8,488 bases of DNA from NCBI GenBank assembly GCA_017557925.1, contig JAFYWO010000014.1, forward strand, positions 1 to 8,488. Reading direction: 5' to 3'. Numbering within the stretch: position 1 is the stretch's first letter; each line of letters starts with the position of its first letter. Below are positions 1-5,609 of this stretch, one piece after another. The translations under genes were made by a program, and so were the position numbers. This stretch comes from Alphaproteobacteria bacterium (lineage in GTDB: Bacteria; Pseudomonadota; Alphaproteobacteria; RF32; CAG-239). The notes under the pieces were generated by a model, which was not told the origin of the DNA, did no database searches, and saw only the letters and a program-made list of their open reading frames with translations.

Positions 1-99
1 CTTGATACTGTCATCAAAAGGGCAGTCATCTACGTCAAATCGCAAAAATTGCTCCGCATTTTGAATTTGACCTAAGCGCTTAGCGTGATTTTTTATCAT
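1..99 (-). CDS. Hypothetical protein, N-terminal 33 codons only (runs off the window)
   Basis: An open frame runs on the minus strand from an ATG at 99-97 to the window edge and begins MIKNHAKRLGQIQNAEQFLR, continuing through an acidic Asp-rich stretch (FDVDDCPFDDSIK). I do not recognise the family. There is no signal peptide or membrane segment in the visible part, and the composition looks like a soluble cytoplasmic protein. Two things support a real gene: the residue composition (basic start, then an amphipathic segment), and a well-formed promoter at 159-132 that would start transcription about 25 bases upstream of the ATG. No clear Shine-Dalgarno is visible. Another ATG at 106 is out of frame and closes after eight codons. 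The gene is divergent from the YdcF-like gene, and the two share a spacer of about 170 bases. Confidence 0.55.
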   Translation of the reverse strand, partial: MIKNHAKRLGQIQNAEQFLRFDVDDCPFDDSIK

Positions 100-131
100 A
101 ATACATAAAATTATAGTGTTTTTCAAAATAT

Positions 132-159
132 ATTATATAGACAAAAAAGGCTAAGTCAA
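132..159 (-). promoter_or_regulatory. Sigma-70-type promoter for the minus-strand gene at 1-99
   Basis: Read on the minus strand, TTGACT (159-154, 5 of 6 to consensus) is followed after a 16-base spacer by a perfect TATAAT (137-132). The expected transcription start is near position 125, giving a leader of about 25 bases before the ATG at 99. This is one of the two best promoter matches in the window. Confidence 0.5.
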
Positions 160-172
160 TCATTTTTTTGTT

Positions 173-215
173 TATAATAAATTCATCTTGTGGAGAAAAT
201 AAAAAAAAATATAAC
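173..215 (+). promoter_or_regulatory. Candidate promoter elements for the ydcF-like/plsC operon
   Basis: Two alternatives are visible. One is a perfect TATAAT at 173-178 without a recognisable -35 at the right distance. The other is TTGTGG (188-193), a 16-base spacer, and TATAAC (210-215). Either would place the start of transcription upstream of the ATG at 269. In sequence this AT-rich, TATAAT-like hexamers arise by chance, so the assignment is weak. Confidence 0.25.
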
Positions 216-253
216 CTCAAAAATAAATTATGCTAAACTCTGATAAATACTTT

Positions 254-263
254 GGAAAGAGAG
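254..263 (+). promoter_or_regulatory. Purine-rich ribosome binding site that decides the start of the YdcF-like gene
   Basis: GGAAAGAGAG lies five bases before the ATG at 269. The earlier in-frame ATG at 230 is preceded only by A/T sequence with no purine-rich Shine-Dalgarno. I therefore favour 269 as the start, which also puts the membrane segment right at the N-terminus after a short basic leader. Confidence 0.4.
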
Positions 264-268
264 TTTTT

Positions 269-871
269 ATGAGCAAAAAATCTACTAAATTAACAGTATT
301 TCTTATTGTTTTAGTCTTTTTATTCTGTTTATGGATGTTAGGATTTATGCTTTTTAGTAATTATGTCTTCAAAATGTCAGAAGACACAACAGTATATCCT
401 AAAAGCAACAAAGCCGGTATTACCGTATTAACCGGTGGCAGAAATCGTATAGCTAAAGCCATAACAATGCTAAACCAAGAAAAGGGTGCTCGTTTGCTTA
501 TTTCCGGAGTTAAAGAAGATATATCACTTGAAGACATCATTAAAAGAGAAGATGTCGCTTTAAAGACATCACTTCCCATAGATTTAGGAAAACAGGCAAC
601 TGATACTCTCGGTAATGCAAAAGAAATAAAACTTTGGTCAGAAAAATATAAAATCAACAAAATATATGTAGTAACATCTTTTTATCATATTCCACGTTCA
701 GGTTTAGAAATAGAGCATATCGTAAAAGATAAAGAGTTGATTTATGTTCCGGTTTGTTCTGACTATGTTTCTCCTAATTGGTGGGAAAATTTAAGCAGTT
801 TTGAGTTTTTGGCTCGTGAATATACCAAATTTTTAATCGTTTATGTTCAATATAAAGTGTTAGGATTATAA
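269..871 (+). CDS. YdcF/SanA/ElyC-family (DUF218) membrane-anchored protein
   Basis: This is a 200-residue protein starting MSKKSTKL. A single hydrophobic segment (about residues 8-30) would anchor it in the inner membrane, with the rest outside. The DUF218 fold markers are in order: strand plus glycine turn ITVLTGGRNRIAKA (51-64, where the family has a VVLGGG-type turn and an Arg), LLISGV (76-81), the helix DLGKQATDTLGNAKE (105-119, matching the T-x-x-x-GNA pattern), and IYVVTSFYHIPRS (132-144, the family's VTS-xxH-xxR motif). Length is normal. Characterised relatives (ElyC, SanA) act in envelope integrity or lipid-carrier metabolism under stress, but the reaction is not settled, so I give no gene symbol. 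The next gene, plsC, starts one base after its stop, and plsC's AGGA (862-865) lies in this gene's last codons, so the two are probably translationally coupled. An in-frame ATG at 230 would add 13 residues but has no ribosome binding site. Confidence 0.88.
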   Translation: MSKKSTKLTVFLIVLVFLFCLWMLGFMLFSNYVFKMSEDTTVYPKSNKAGITVLTGGRNRIAKAITMLNQEKGARLLISGVKEDISLEDIIKREDVALKTSLPIDLGKQATDTLGNAKEIKLWSEKYKINKIYVVTSFYHIPRSGLEIEHIVKDKELIYVPVCSDYVSPNWWENLSSFEFLAREYTKFLIVYVQYKVLGL

Positions 872-872
872 A

Positions 873-1538
873 ATGACAAAATTGAAACTTATTTTACGTT
901 CAACTGTTGCAAATCTTTACTTTTATCCGGCTATGATGTTAGGTTTTGTTATAGCTATAATCGTTGGTTTGTTTTCCAGAAAAAAAATGGTTTATATTTG
1001 GGATAATCATCTTCATCCTTTAATTTTCAAACCAATGTTAAAACTATGCGGTATAGAAATAGAGGTTAGGGGAGAAGAATATATCAAACCAGGCTATATT
1101 TTTGCCTCTAAACATGAATCAGCGTTTGAAACCTATGCTTATACCGGTATTATCAAAAACTCTGTCTTTGTCTTAAAAAAGGAATTGACATATATTCCTC
1201 TTTTCGGATGGGGGCAAGCCTTATATGGTATGATACCAATAGACAGAGGTGCAGGTGCAAAAGCTATGAAAGGAATGCTCAAAGAGGCTAAAAAAAGAAC
1301 AAAAGACGGACGTAATATTATAATATTTCCTGAAGGCACACGTTGTAAACACTTACAAGTTAAAGGTTATAAATCAGGTATTGTATTTCTTGCAGAAGGT
1401 CTTGATATGCCAATAGTTCCAGTTGCCTTAAACTCTGATTTATGTTGGTCAAAAGCTTCATTTATACGTCGTCCCGGTAAAGTAATTTTTGAATTTATGG
1501 AACCTATGCGAGTATCCGACTACAAAAATAAAAAATAA
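873..1538 (+). CDS. plsC: 1-acyl-sn-glycerol-3-phosphate acyltransferase, C-terminus cut by an in-frame stop
   Basis: PlsC transfers an acyl chain to lysophosphatidic acid to make phosphatidic acid at the cytoplasmic face of the inner membrane. The 221 residues show an N-terminal hydrophobic segment (about 15-34) and the acyltransferase blocks in order: KHESAFET (80-87; catalytic His81, with Glu86 where the classical H-x4-D motif has Asp), GMIPIDRG (119-126), the glycerol-phosphate-binding FPEGTR (152-157) and VPVALNS (182-188). It is the second gene of the operon after the YdcF-like gene, with a one-base gap and AGGA seven bases before the ATG. The frame ends at a TAA (1536-1538), but the same frame continues as FMEELENRIETACQKIA before a second TAA at 1590-1592, and that tail resembles the usual alphaproteobacterial PlsC ending. 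All catalytic blocks lie upstream of the stop, so the 221-residue product could still be active. Confidence 0.9.
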   Translation: MTKLKLILRSTVANLYFYPAMMLGFVIAIIVGLFSRKKMVYIWDNHLHPLIFKPMLKLCGIEIEVRGEEYIKPGYIFASKHESAFETYAYTGIIKNSVFVLKKELTYIPLFGWGQALYGMIPIDRGAGAKAMKGMLKEAKKRTKDGRNIIIFPEGTRCKHLQVKGYKSGIVFLAEGLDMPIVPVALNSDLCWSKASFIRRPGKVIFEFMEPMRVSDYKNKK

Positions 1539-1592
1539 TTTATGGAAGAACTTGAAAATCGTATAGAAACAGCTTGTCAAAAGATAGCATAA
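1539..1592 (+). other. Detached C-terminal coding tail of plsC, after the in-frame TAA
   Basis: Directly after the plsC stop and in the same frame, 17 sense codons read FMEELENRIETACQKIA and end in TAA at 1590-1592, sixteen bases before the terminator hairpin. From memory, alphaproteobacterial PlsC proteins end with a helix of the form (R/K)-x-x-FM-x-x-LE-x-x-IE-x-A, and this segment fits that in the expected position. It is probably the original C-terminus, separated by a single-base change (for example GAA or AAA to TAA), by a sequencing error, or joined by readthrough. An ATG at 1542 exists but has no ribosome binding site, so a separate peptide is unlikely. Confidence 0.6.
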
Positions 1593-1608
1593 TTATATTA
1601 ATTAAAAT

Positions 1609-1636
1609 AAGAAGAGAGCGCAAAGCTCTTTTTTTT
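1609..1636 (+). terminator. Rho-independent terminator of the ydcF-like/plsC operon
   Basis: A hairpin has GAGC (1616-1619) and GCTC (1625-1628) around a GCAAA loop. The stem extends through A-T and G-T pairs down to 1609 and runs into eight consecutive T (1629-1636). It lies just after the second plsC TAA (1592), which fits the tail at 1539-1592 belonging to the gene. Confidence 0.75.
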
Positions 1637-1663
1637 GACATTTGTAATTTTTTATGGTATTAT
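1635..1663 (+). promoter_or_regulatory. Promoter of the M48-like peptidase gene
   Basis: A perfect -35 TTGACA (1635-1640), a 17-base spacer ending in TG-G (1655-1657, an extended -10), and TATTAT (1658-1663, 5 of 6). The start is expected near 1670, leaving a leader of about 17 bases that contains the AGGAG at 1672-1676. The first two bases of the -35 are the last two of the preceding terminator's T tract, so terminator and promoter are packed together. Confidence 0.6.
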
Positions 1664-1686
1664 TTTCTCATAGGAGATAGTAAATT

Positions 1687-2586
1687 ATGACAGAAGAAAG
1701 AAGTTTTAATAAATTAAATCGTAATCTTCATCAAGATGTATTAAATCTTTGGGATGAGTGTTTTGGGGATTTACCAATAGTTACGCAACGCTTACTAAAA
1801 GCCTATGGTGCGGTTTGTTCTAAAAAGGCTTATACCCATCATAAAATAAGAACAAATATTTCTTATGAAAAACCTAAACAGGTTGAACAACGAATATTTG
1901 ATAGAGAAACCTGCTTTAATAAAGATGATGTGCAAACTAAACAAGCGCAAGCTTTGGTTGATAAAATACTAAAAAAAATGTCAAACATAGATACTCAAAC
2001 TTCAAAATTCTTAAAAGACTTCTTAAAAGATAAAGAAGTTGTAGTAACTGTTGATAAAGGTCTGAGTGATGATGCTTGTTTTGGCGGCTTTAATCCTGAA
2101 AGCAAAAAGTTATATATAGAGTTAAACGCCGGTTGTTTTTATCATCATACAAAAAATCCTAATCTTTTTAATGAGGCAAGTATAGCAAGAACCGTTGGTC
2201 ATGAAATAGGGCATGCAGTGGAGCAAATTAGTAGAAGTTCTAAAACAACCCCAAATAGTATCGGATATTCTTCTAACTCTTGGGAGGTGGAAAGTTTTTG
2301 TGATGCTTTTGGCAGTGTTTTAGCCTTACAAGCAGGGTATAGTTTATCTCCATCAATAGAAAAAATGAAAATGTTTGAAGATAAAGATGAAGAAATTCAT
2401 AAAGAAATAGATCCTCATCCCACTCTAAAACAACGTCGCAAGCTGGCTGAACTTATAGACAGAGCTTTTCCTGATGCTAAAAGAGAATTATCTCATTTTT
2501 CTGAAGAAATATGTTCTGTTAATTGGGATAAAAAAACAATAAAAGAAAAAGAGGTCTGTATTGAAAATTATTCACAAGAAAGATAA
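1687..2586 (+). CDS. Cytosolic M48-like zinc metallopeptidase (HEIGH)
   Basis: This is a 299-residue protein with no signal peptide or membrane segment, so probably cytosolic. A gluzincin-type zinc site is visible: GHEIGHAVEQ (171-180) supplies His172 and His176 as ligands and Glu173 as the catalytic base, and WEVESFCDAFG (199-209) supplies the third ligand, probably Glu202, with Asp206 at the place of the ExxxD pair of M48 peptidases. DPHPTLKQR (242-250) matches the HP-(T/P)-x-x-x-R box near the end of M48 catalytic domains. The first ~100 residues are charged and match nothing I recognise. Most M48 members (HtpX, BepA/LoiP, Oma1) are membrane or periplasmic proteins, so a soluble version is a divergent one. 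The substrate is unknown. The gene is a single transcription unit: own promoter, AGGAG ten bases before the ATG, and a terminator shared with rne. An unrelated HExxH family remains possible, but the three motif blocks in order favour M48. Confidence 0.75.
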   Translation: MTEERSFNKLNRNLHQDVLNLWDECFGDLPIVTQRLLKAYGAVCSKKAYTHHKIRTNISYEKPKQVEQRIFDRETCFNKDDVQTKQAQALVDKILKKMSNIDTQTSKFLKDFLKDKEVVVTVDKGLSDDACFGGFNPESKKLYIELNAGCFYHHTKNPNLFNEASIARTVGHEIGHAVEQISRSSKTTPNSIGYSSNSWEVESFCDAFGSVLALQAGYSLSPSIEKMKMFEDKDEEIHKEIDPHPTLKQRRKLAELIDRAFPDAKRELSHFSEEICSVNWDKKTIKEKEVCIENYSQER

Positions 2587-2608
2587 TAACCAAAACAGAA
2601 TTAAAATA

Positions 2609-2642
2609 AAAAAATCCCCTAATAATTTCAAGGGGATTTTTT
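2609..2642. terminator. Bidirectional terminator between the peptidase gene (+) and rne (-)
   Basis: A perfect inverted repeat (AAAATCCCCT at 2611-2620 and AGGGGATTTT at 2631-2640, extended two A-T pairs to 2609/2642) has a ten-base loop. It has an A tract on the left and a T tract on the right, so either transcript ends in a GC hairpin followed by U. It sits 22 bases after the peptidase stop and 17 bases after the rne stop, as expected for a terminator shared by convergent genes. Confidence 0.88.
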
Positions 2643-2659
2643 AATTTTATGCTTAAATA

Positions 2660-5275
2660 TTATCCGATAAGCTTTTTCCACCAAGTTTTCTTTTCTTCTT
2701 GAGGTTTAGAAACTTCTTCCGGTTCAAAGTTTTTAACTTCATCAGCGGTTTCAAAGTTATTGGAATTTCTTTTTGCATCTTTATTGGCATCACGTCTGCC
2801 TCTCATACGAGATTTACTTCTTCTATCAAATCTACGACGAGATTTAGGTCTGTAATCACTTTGTTCATCAATATCAGTTGATTCAAAGCTTTCAACTTCA
2901 TCAACGGTGTCGTTTCTGGCAGAGGCATGTTCATAAGCAGAAGTAGCTGCAACAACTTCTTTAATCTCTTTTACAACTTTTGTTTTTTCAAACTTATAGT
3001 CAGAGATACTGCGGATTTGGTTGTCAGCAGAAATAACAATCTCCATATTATATCTTTCTTCCAAATCAGCCAAAATTCTTCTCTTATGATTCAAAAGATA
3101 AATAGCGGTATCATAAGGAAGTTTTGCTTCTATATGATTATATGCTTTTTTTATACCTTCTTCTTCTAAAGCTCTTAAAATAAGGTTTGCACCCGATTCT
3201 GTTGTTCTTTGAACGCCTTGACCTTTGCAATAAGGGCAGGTTGTATAATTGCTTTCCACAAAAGAAGAGTGCATTCTTTGACGAGAAATCTCCAGCAATC
3301 CGAAAATGCTCATCTTTGCCACTTGGATTCTTGAACGGTCAGACTTTAATGCTTCTTTCATTCTCTTTTCAACAGCGTGATTGTTGGAAGCTTCATCCAT
3401 ATCAATAAAGTCAATAACAATAAGGCCGGCAAGATTTCTGAGTTTTAATTGTCTTGCAATTTCATCAGCAGCTTCAAGGTTAGTCTTTAATGCAGTTTCT
3501 TCAATATCCATTTCGTGTGTTGCACGTCCGGAGTTAACATCTATTGCAACCAATGCTTCTGTCGGATTAATAACTAAATATCCGCCACTTGCTAATTGAA
3601 CAATAGGATTATGTAATTTGTCTAACTCTTTTTCAACTTGATAGTGTTGGAATACCGGTATTTCATTTGGTTTACGGCATTTTATTTTTTCACTCATATT
3701 CGGAGACAAAATTTTACTGAAATCTTTTGCCATTCTATAAGCTTCATCACCATCAATAATCACTTCGCCTATATCTTTAGTATACATATCACGAAGTGCA
3801 CGTTTAATTAAATTACCTTCTTCATAAATAATACTTGGAACTTTCATAGATAAAGCGCTATGACGAATATGATTCCATGTTCTGATAAGGTAATTATAAT
3901 CTCTTATAATGTCTTCACGTTTTTTATCTTCGCCGGCTGTTCTGATAATCATAGACATATCATCATTAAGAGGAAGTTCTTTAATTAAATCTTTTAGGCG
4001 TTTACGGTCGTTCGCATTAGTAATTTTACGAGAAACACCGCCGGATTTAATTCTGTTAGGCATCAAAACGCAATAACGACCGGCTAAAGATAAATATGTA
4101 GTGCAAGCTGCGCCTTTATTACCTCTTTCTTCTTTAACAACTTGAACAAGAACGGTTTGCCCCTCTTTTATTACATCTTGAATAGAAGAACGATGATAAA
4201 GCTTTCTTGCATAAATAAGTTTTCTTTGGATTTCCAAATAATGCTCTGTATCCTCTACATCGCAAACTTCATCATCACATTCATTATCGTTGTCATAAAG
4301 CTTTTCGTCATCAAAGTTATTATCGTCTTCAACATCTTCGGTAATACTTTCATCTTCAATACCATCATCAGACAACATAACTTTATTTTTCTTATTTTTT
4401 ACTCCGTTTTTATTGTTTCTGCGACCTAAAAATCGATTCCCACGGTGGCGAGGCTTATGTTGGTGATTTTCATTTTTATTTTCTTCCGTAACCTCATCTT
4501 CAGCTGATGTTTCAATAATTTCAGCTTCAATGTATAGGTTGTCGGAAGTTTCAATACCTTCAATATCGTTATTATCAGAAATGGATTCACTGTCATCTTC
4601 AAGATTTTTACACTCACAATGGCATTCGTTTTCCAAACAGCTACAAACACCATTTTCATCACGACATTGACAATTCTCATCACATCCGCAACCGCAAGCT
4701 TCTTTATCATCTTCAAGATTTTTACACTCACAATGGCATTCGTTTTCCAAACAGGTGCAAACACCATTTTCATCACGACATTGACAATTCTCATCACATC
4801 CGCAGTCACAAGACAAATAGTCTTTGTCATCAGATAAGCCGTTTTCATTATTTTCAGCCAATCTCAAAGCCTCAGCTTCTGCTTCTGCTTTCATACGAGC
4901 TTCATATTCGGCTCTTTTTTGCTCTCTCTCAATGCGTCTTCTTTCACGCTCTGCTTGACGTTCAAGTTGATATTGACGTTTACGTTCAATAATTTCATCA
5001 ACTTCTTTTTCAACTTCCTGTTTTATTTCATCAGAAACATTATAATAGTCAGGATGAATTTCACCAAAAGCCAAAAAACCATGACGATTACCGCCGTAAT
5101 CAATAAAGCAAGCTTGTAAAGAAGGTTCAATTCTTATAACTTTTGCCGTAAAGATATTACCTTTTATTTGTTTTCTGAAACTGGATTCAAATTCAACATC
5201 TTCAATCTTATTACCATCAACTATCACAACCCTGGTTTCTTCAGGTTGAGTGTCATCAATTAACATTCTTTTCAT
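2660..5275 (-). CDS. rne: Ribonuclease E with a cysteine-rich insert in its S1 domain
   Basis: RNase E is the endonuclease that starts mRNA decay and processes rRNA/tRNA, and scaffolds the degradosome. Of 871 residues, 1-80 hold the start and first half of the S1 domain (QIKGNIFTAKVIRIEPSLQA, YGGNRHGFLAF). The S1 domain resumes at about 355-405 (VQVVKEERGNKGAA, LSLAGRYCVLMPN). Between them lies a ~270-residue insert: a charged helical arm (83-140), two 38-residue Cys repeats (156-231), acidic stretches and a basic patch (273-298). The DNase I-like domain has AIDVNSGR and IVIDFIDM. Asp579 and Asp622 match E. coli Asp303 and Asp346 (same 43-residue spacing), and CPYC (680-683) matches the Zn-link at the same distance. 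The C-terminal scaffold is short (about 765-871), with an Arg-rich patch (808-828) and an ending EEKKTWWKKLIG like the Trp-Trp PNPase-binding tail of Caulobacter RNase E. The start at 5275 has AGGA eleven bases upstream, and the N-terminus matches alphaproteobacterial RNase E. Both the nuclease core and the frame are intact. Confidence 0.97.
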   Translation of the reverse strand: MKRMLIDDTQPEETRVVIVDGNKIEDVEFESSFRKQIKGNIFTAKVIRIEPSLQACFIDYGGNRHGFLAFGEIHPDYYNVSDEIKQEVEKEVDEIIERKRQYQLERQAERERRRIEREQKRAEYEARMKAEAEAEALRLAENNENGLSDDKDYLSCDCGCDENCQCRDENGVCTCLENECHCECKNLEDDKEACGCGCDENCQCRDENGVCSCLENECHCECKNLEDDSESISDNNDIEGIETSDNLYIEAEIIETSAEDEVTEENKNENHQHKPRHRGNRFLGRRNNKNGVKNKKNKVMLSDDGIEDESITEDVEDDNNFDDEKLYDNDNECDDEVCDVEDTEHYLEIQRKLIYARKLYHRSSIQDVIKEGQTVLVQVVKEERGNKGAACTTYLSLAGRYCVLMPNRIKSGGVSRKITNANDRKRLKDLIKELPLNDDMSMIIRTAGEDKKREDIIRDYNYLIRTWNHIRHSALSMKVPSIIYEEGNLIKRALRDMYTKDIGEVIIDGDEAYRMAKDFSKILSPNMSEKIKCRKPNEIPVFQHYQVEKELDKLHNPIVQLASGGYLVINPTEALVAIDVNSGRATHEMDIEETALKTNLEAADEIARQLKLRNLAGLIVIDFIDMDEASNNHAVEKRMKEALKSDRSRIQVAKMSIFGLLEISRQRMHSSFVESNYTTCPYCKGQGVQRTTESGANLILRALEEEGIKKAYNHIEAKLPYDTAIYLLNHKRRILADLEERYNMEIVISADNQIRSISDYKFEKTKVVKEIKEVVAATSAYEHASARNDTVDEVESFESTDIDEQSDYRPKSRRRFDRRSKSRMRGRRDANKDAKRNSNNFETADEVKNFEPEEVSKPQEEKKTWWKKLIG
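4583..4810 (-). repeat. Tandem 114-bp duplication encoding two 10-cysteine modules within rne
   Basis: There are two head-to-tail units of 114 bp (38 codons), at 4697-4810 (residues 156-193) and 4583-4696 (residues 194-231). The DNA cores, 4593-4690 and 4707-4804, differ at only two of 98 bases. Each unit has Cys at relative positions 1, 3, 5, 9, 11, 18, 20, 25, 27 and 29 plus one His at 26, arranged as CxCxC-x3-CxC-x6-CxC-x4-CxCxC, and ends in a Cys-free acidic linker. The period is a multiple of three, so the frame is kept. Protein differences between copies are few (D to G, T to S, and the linker end). Confidence 0.95.
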
Positions 5276-5466
5276 AACTGTTTAATTCCTATCTAATAAT
5301 TATCGTCTACGTTATGTTGTTAAACGATACAAAATATATTACTTTTCTTGTTATACTTATCCGTAATTACAAACTTTTTTATTTAGTTACGTTCTTTTGT
5401 GCAAAAACAGTGTAAGTAAATATTTGTTTTTATTTAATTGTTTGAGCTTTGTTTGGTATGGTTCAA

Positions 5467-5490
5467 GGCTATCAATCTCTAGGCTATCAA
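5467..5490. repeat. Short direct repeat GGCTATCAA x2
   Basis: GGCTATCAA occurs at 5467-5475 and again at 5482-5490, a 15-base spacing start to start, in the trkH-rne spacer. Two copies at about one and a half helical turns could be a protein-binding site, or a by-product of a small open frame (each copy encodes Gly-Tyr-Gln in the frame at 5458). The function is unknown. Confidence 0.35.
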
Positions 5491-5593
5491 ACATTCAAGC
5501 AAGCCGTTGCCATTTCCAATATTGTTTAAAAACAAATATCAAAAAGACCATAATCGTTTTTTTTTAATATATCAAGTATTTTTTTGAATATAC

Positions 5594-5609
5594 AACAAAT
5601 TAATTTGTT
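5594..5609. repeat. Perfect AT-rich palindrome downstream of trkH
   Basis: AACAAATTAATTTGTT is a perfect 16-base palindrome two bases after the trkH stop. It can fold as a six-pair stem with a TTAA loop. On the minus strand (the trkH transcript) no T tract follows, so it is a poor intrinsic terminator. On the plus strand it runs into T residues but has no clear upstream gene to serve. Confidence 0.35.

Noticed and set aside
230..268. Upstream ATG as the start of the YdcF-like protein
   Set aside because: No purine-rich ribosome binding site precedes it, whereas GGAAAGAGAG precedes the ATG at 269, and the extra 13 residues match nothing in the family. It remains possible.
361..660. Antisense frame of 99 codons opposite the YdcF-like gene (and similarly 6357-6887 opposite trkH)
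   Set aside because: The opposite strands encode clearly recognisable families over the same bases, and the antisense products have no family features and no ribosome binding sites.
1536..1538. Selenocysteine, pyrrolysine or programmed recoding at the plsC stop
   Set aside because: The codon is TAA, not TGA or TAG, no downstream structure beyond the ordinary terminator is visible, and TAA ends the other genes normally. Mutation or sequence error is simpler.
4583..4810. Possible CRISPR-like or intergenic repeat array
   Set aside because: There are only two head-to-tail copies with no unique spacers, a period that is a multiple of three, and the array lies entirely in one intact reading frame.
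4426..4848. Minus-strand open frame of 140 codons, and a plus-strand frame at 4619-4837, both with internal repeats
   Set aside because: They are out-of-frame readings of the duplicated Cys-rich segment of rne. Their repetitiveness comes from the 114-bp DNA duplication, and neither has a ribosome binding site or recognisable protein features.
5594..5609. AT palindrome as the trkH terminator
   Set aside because: The stem has only two G-C pairs, and on the trkH strand no run of T follows, so it does not meet the criteria for an intrinsic terminator.
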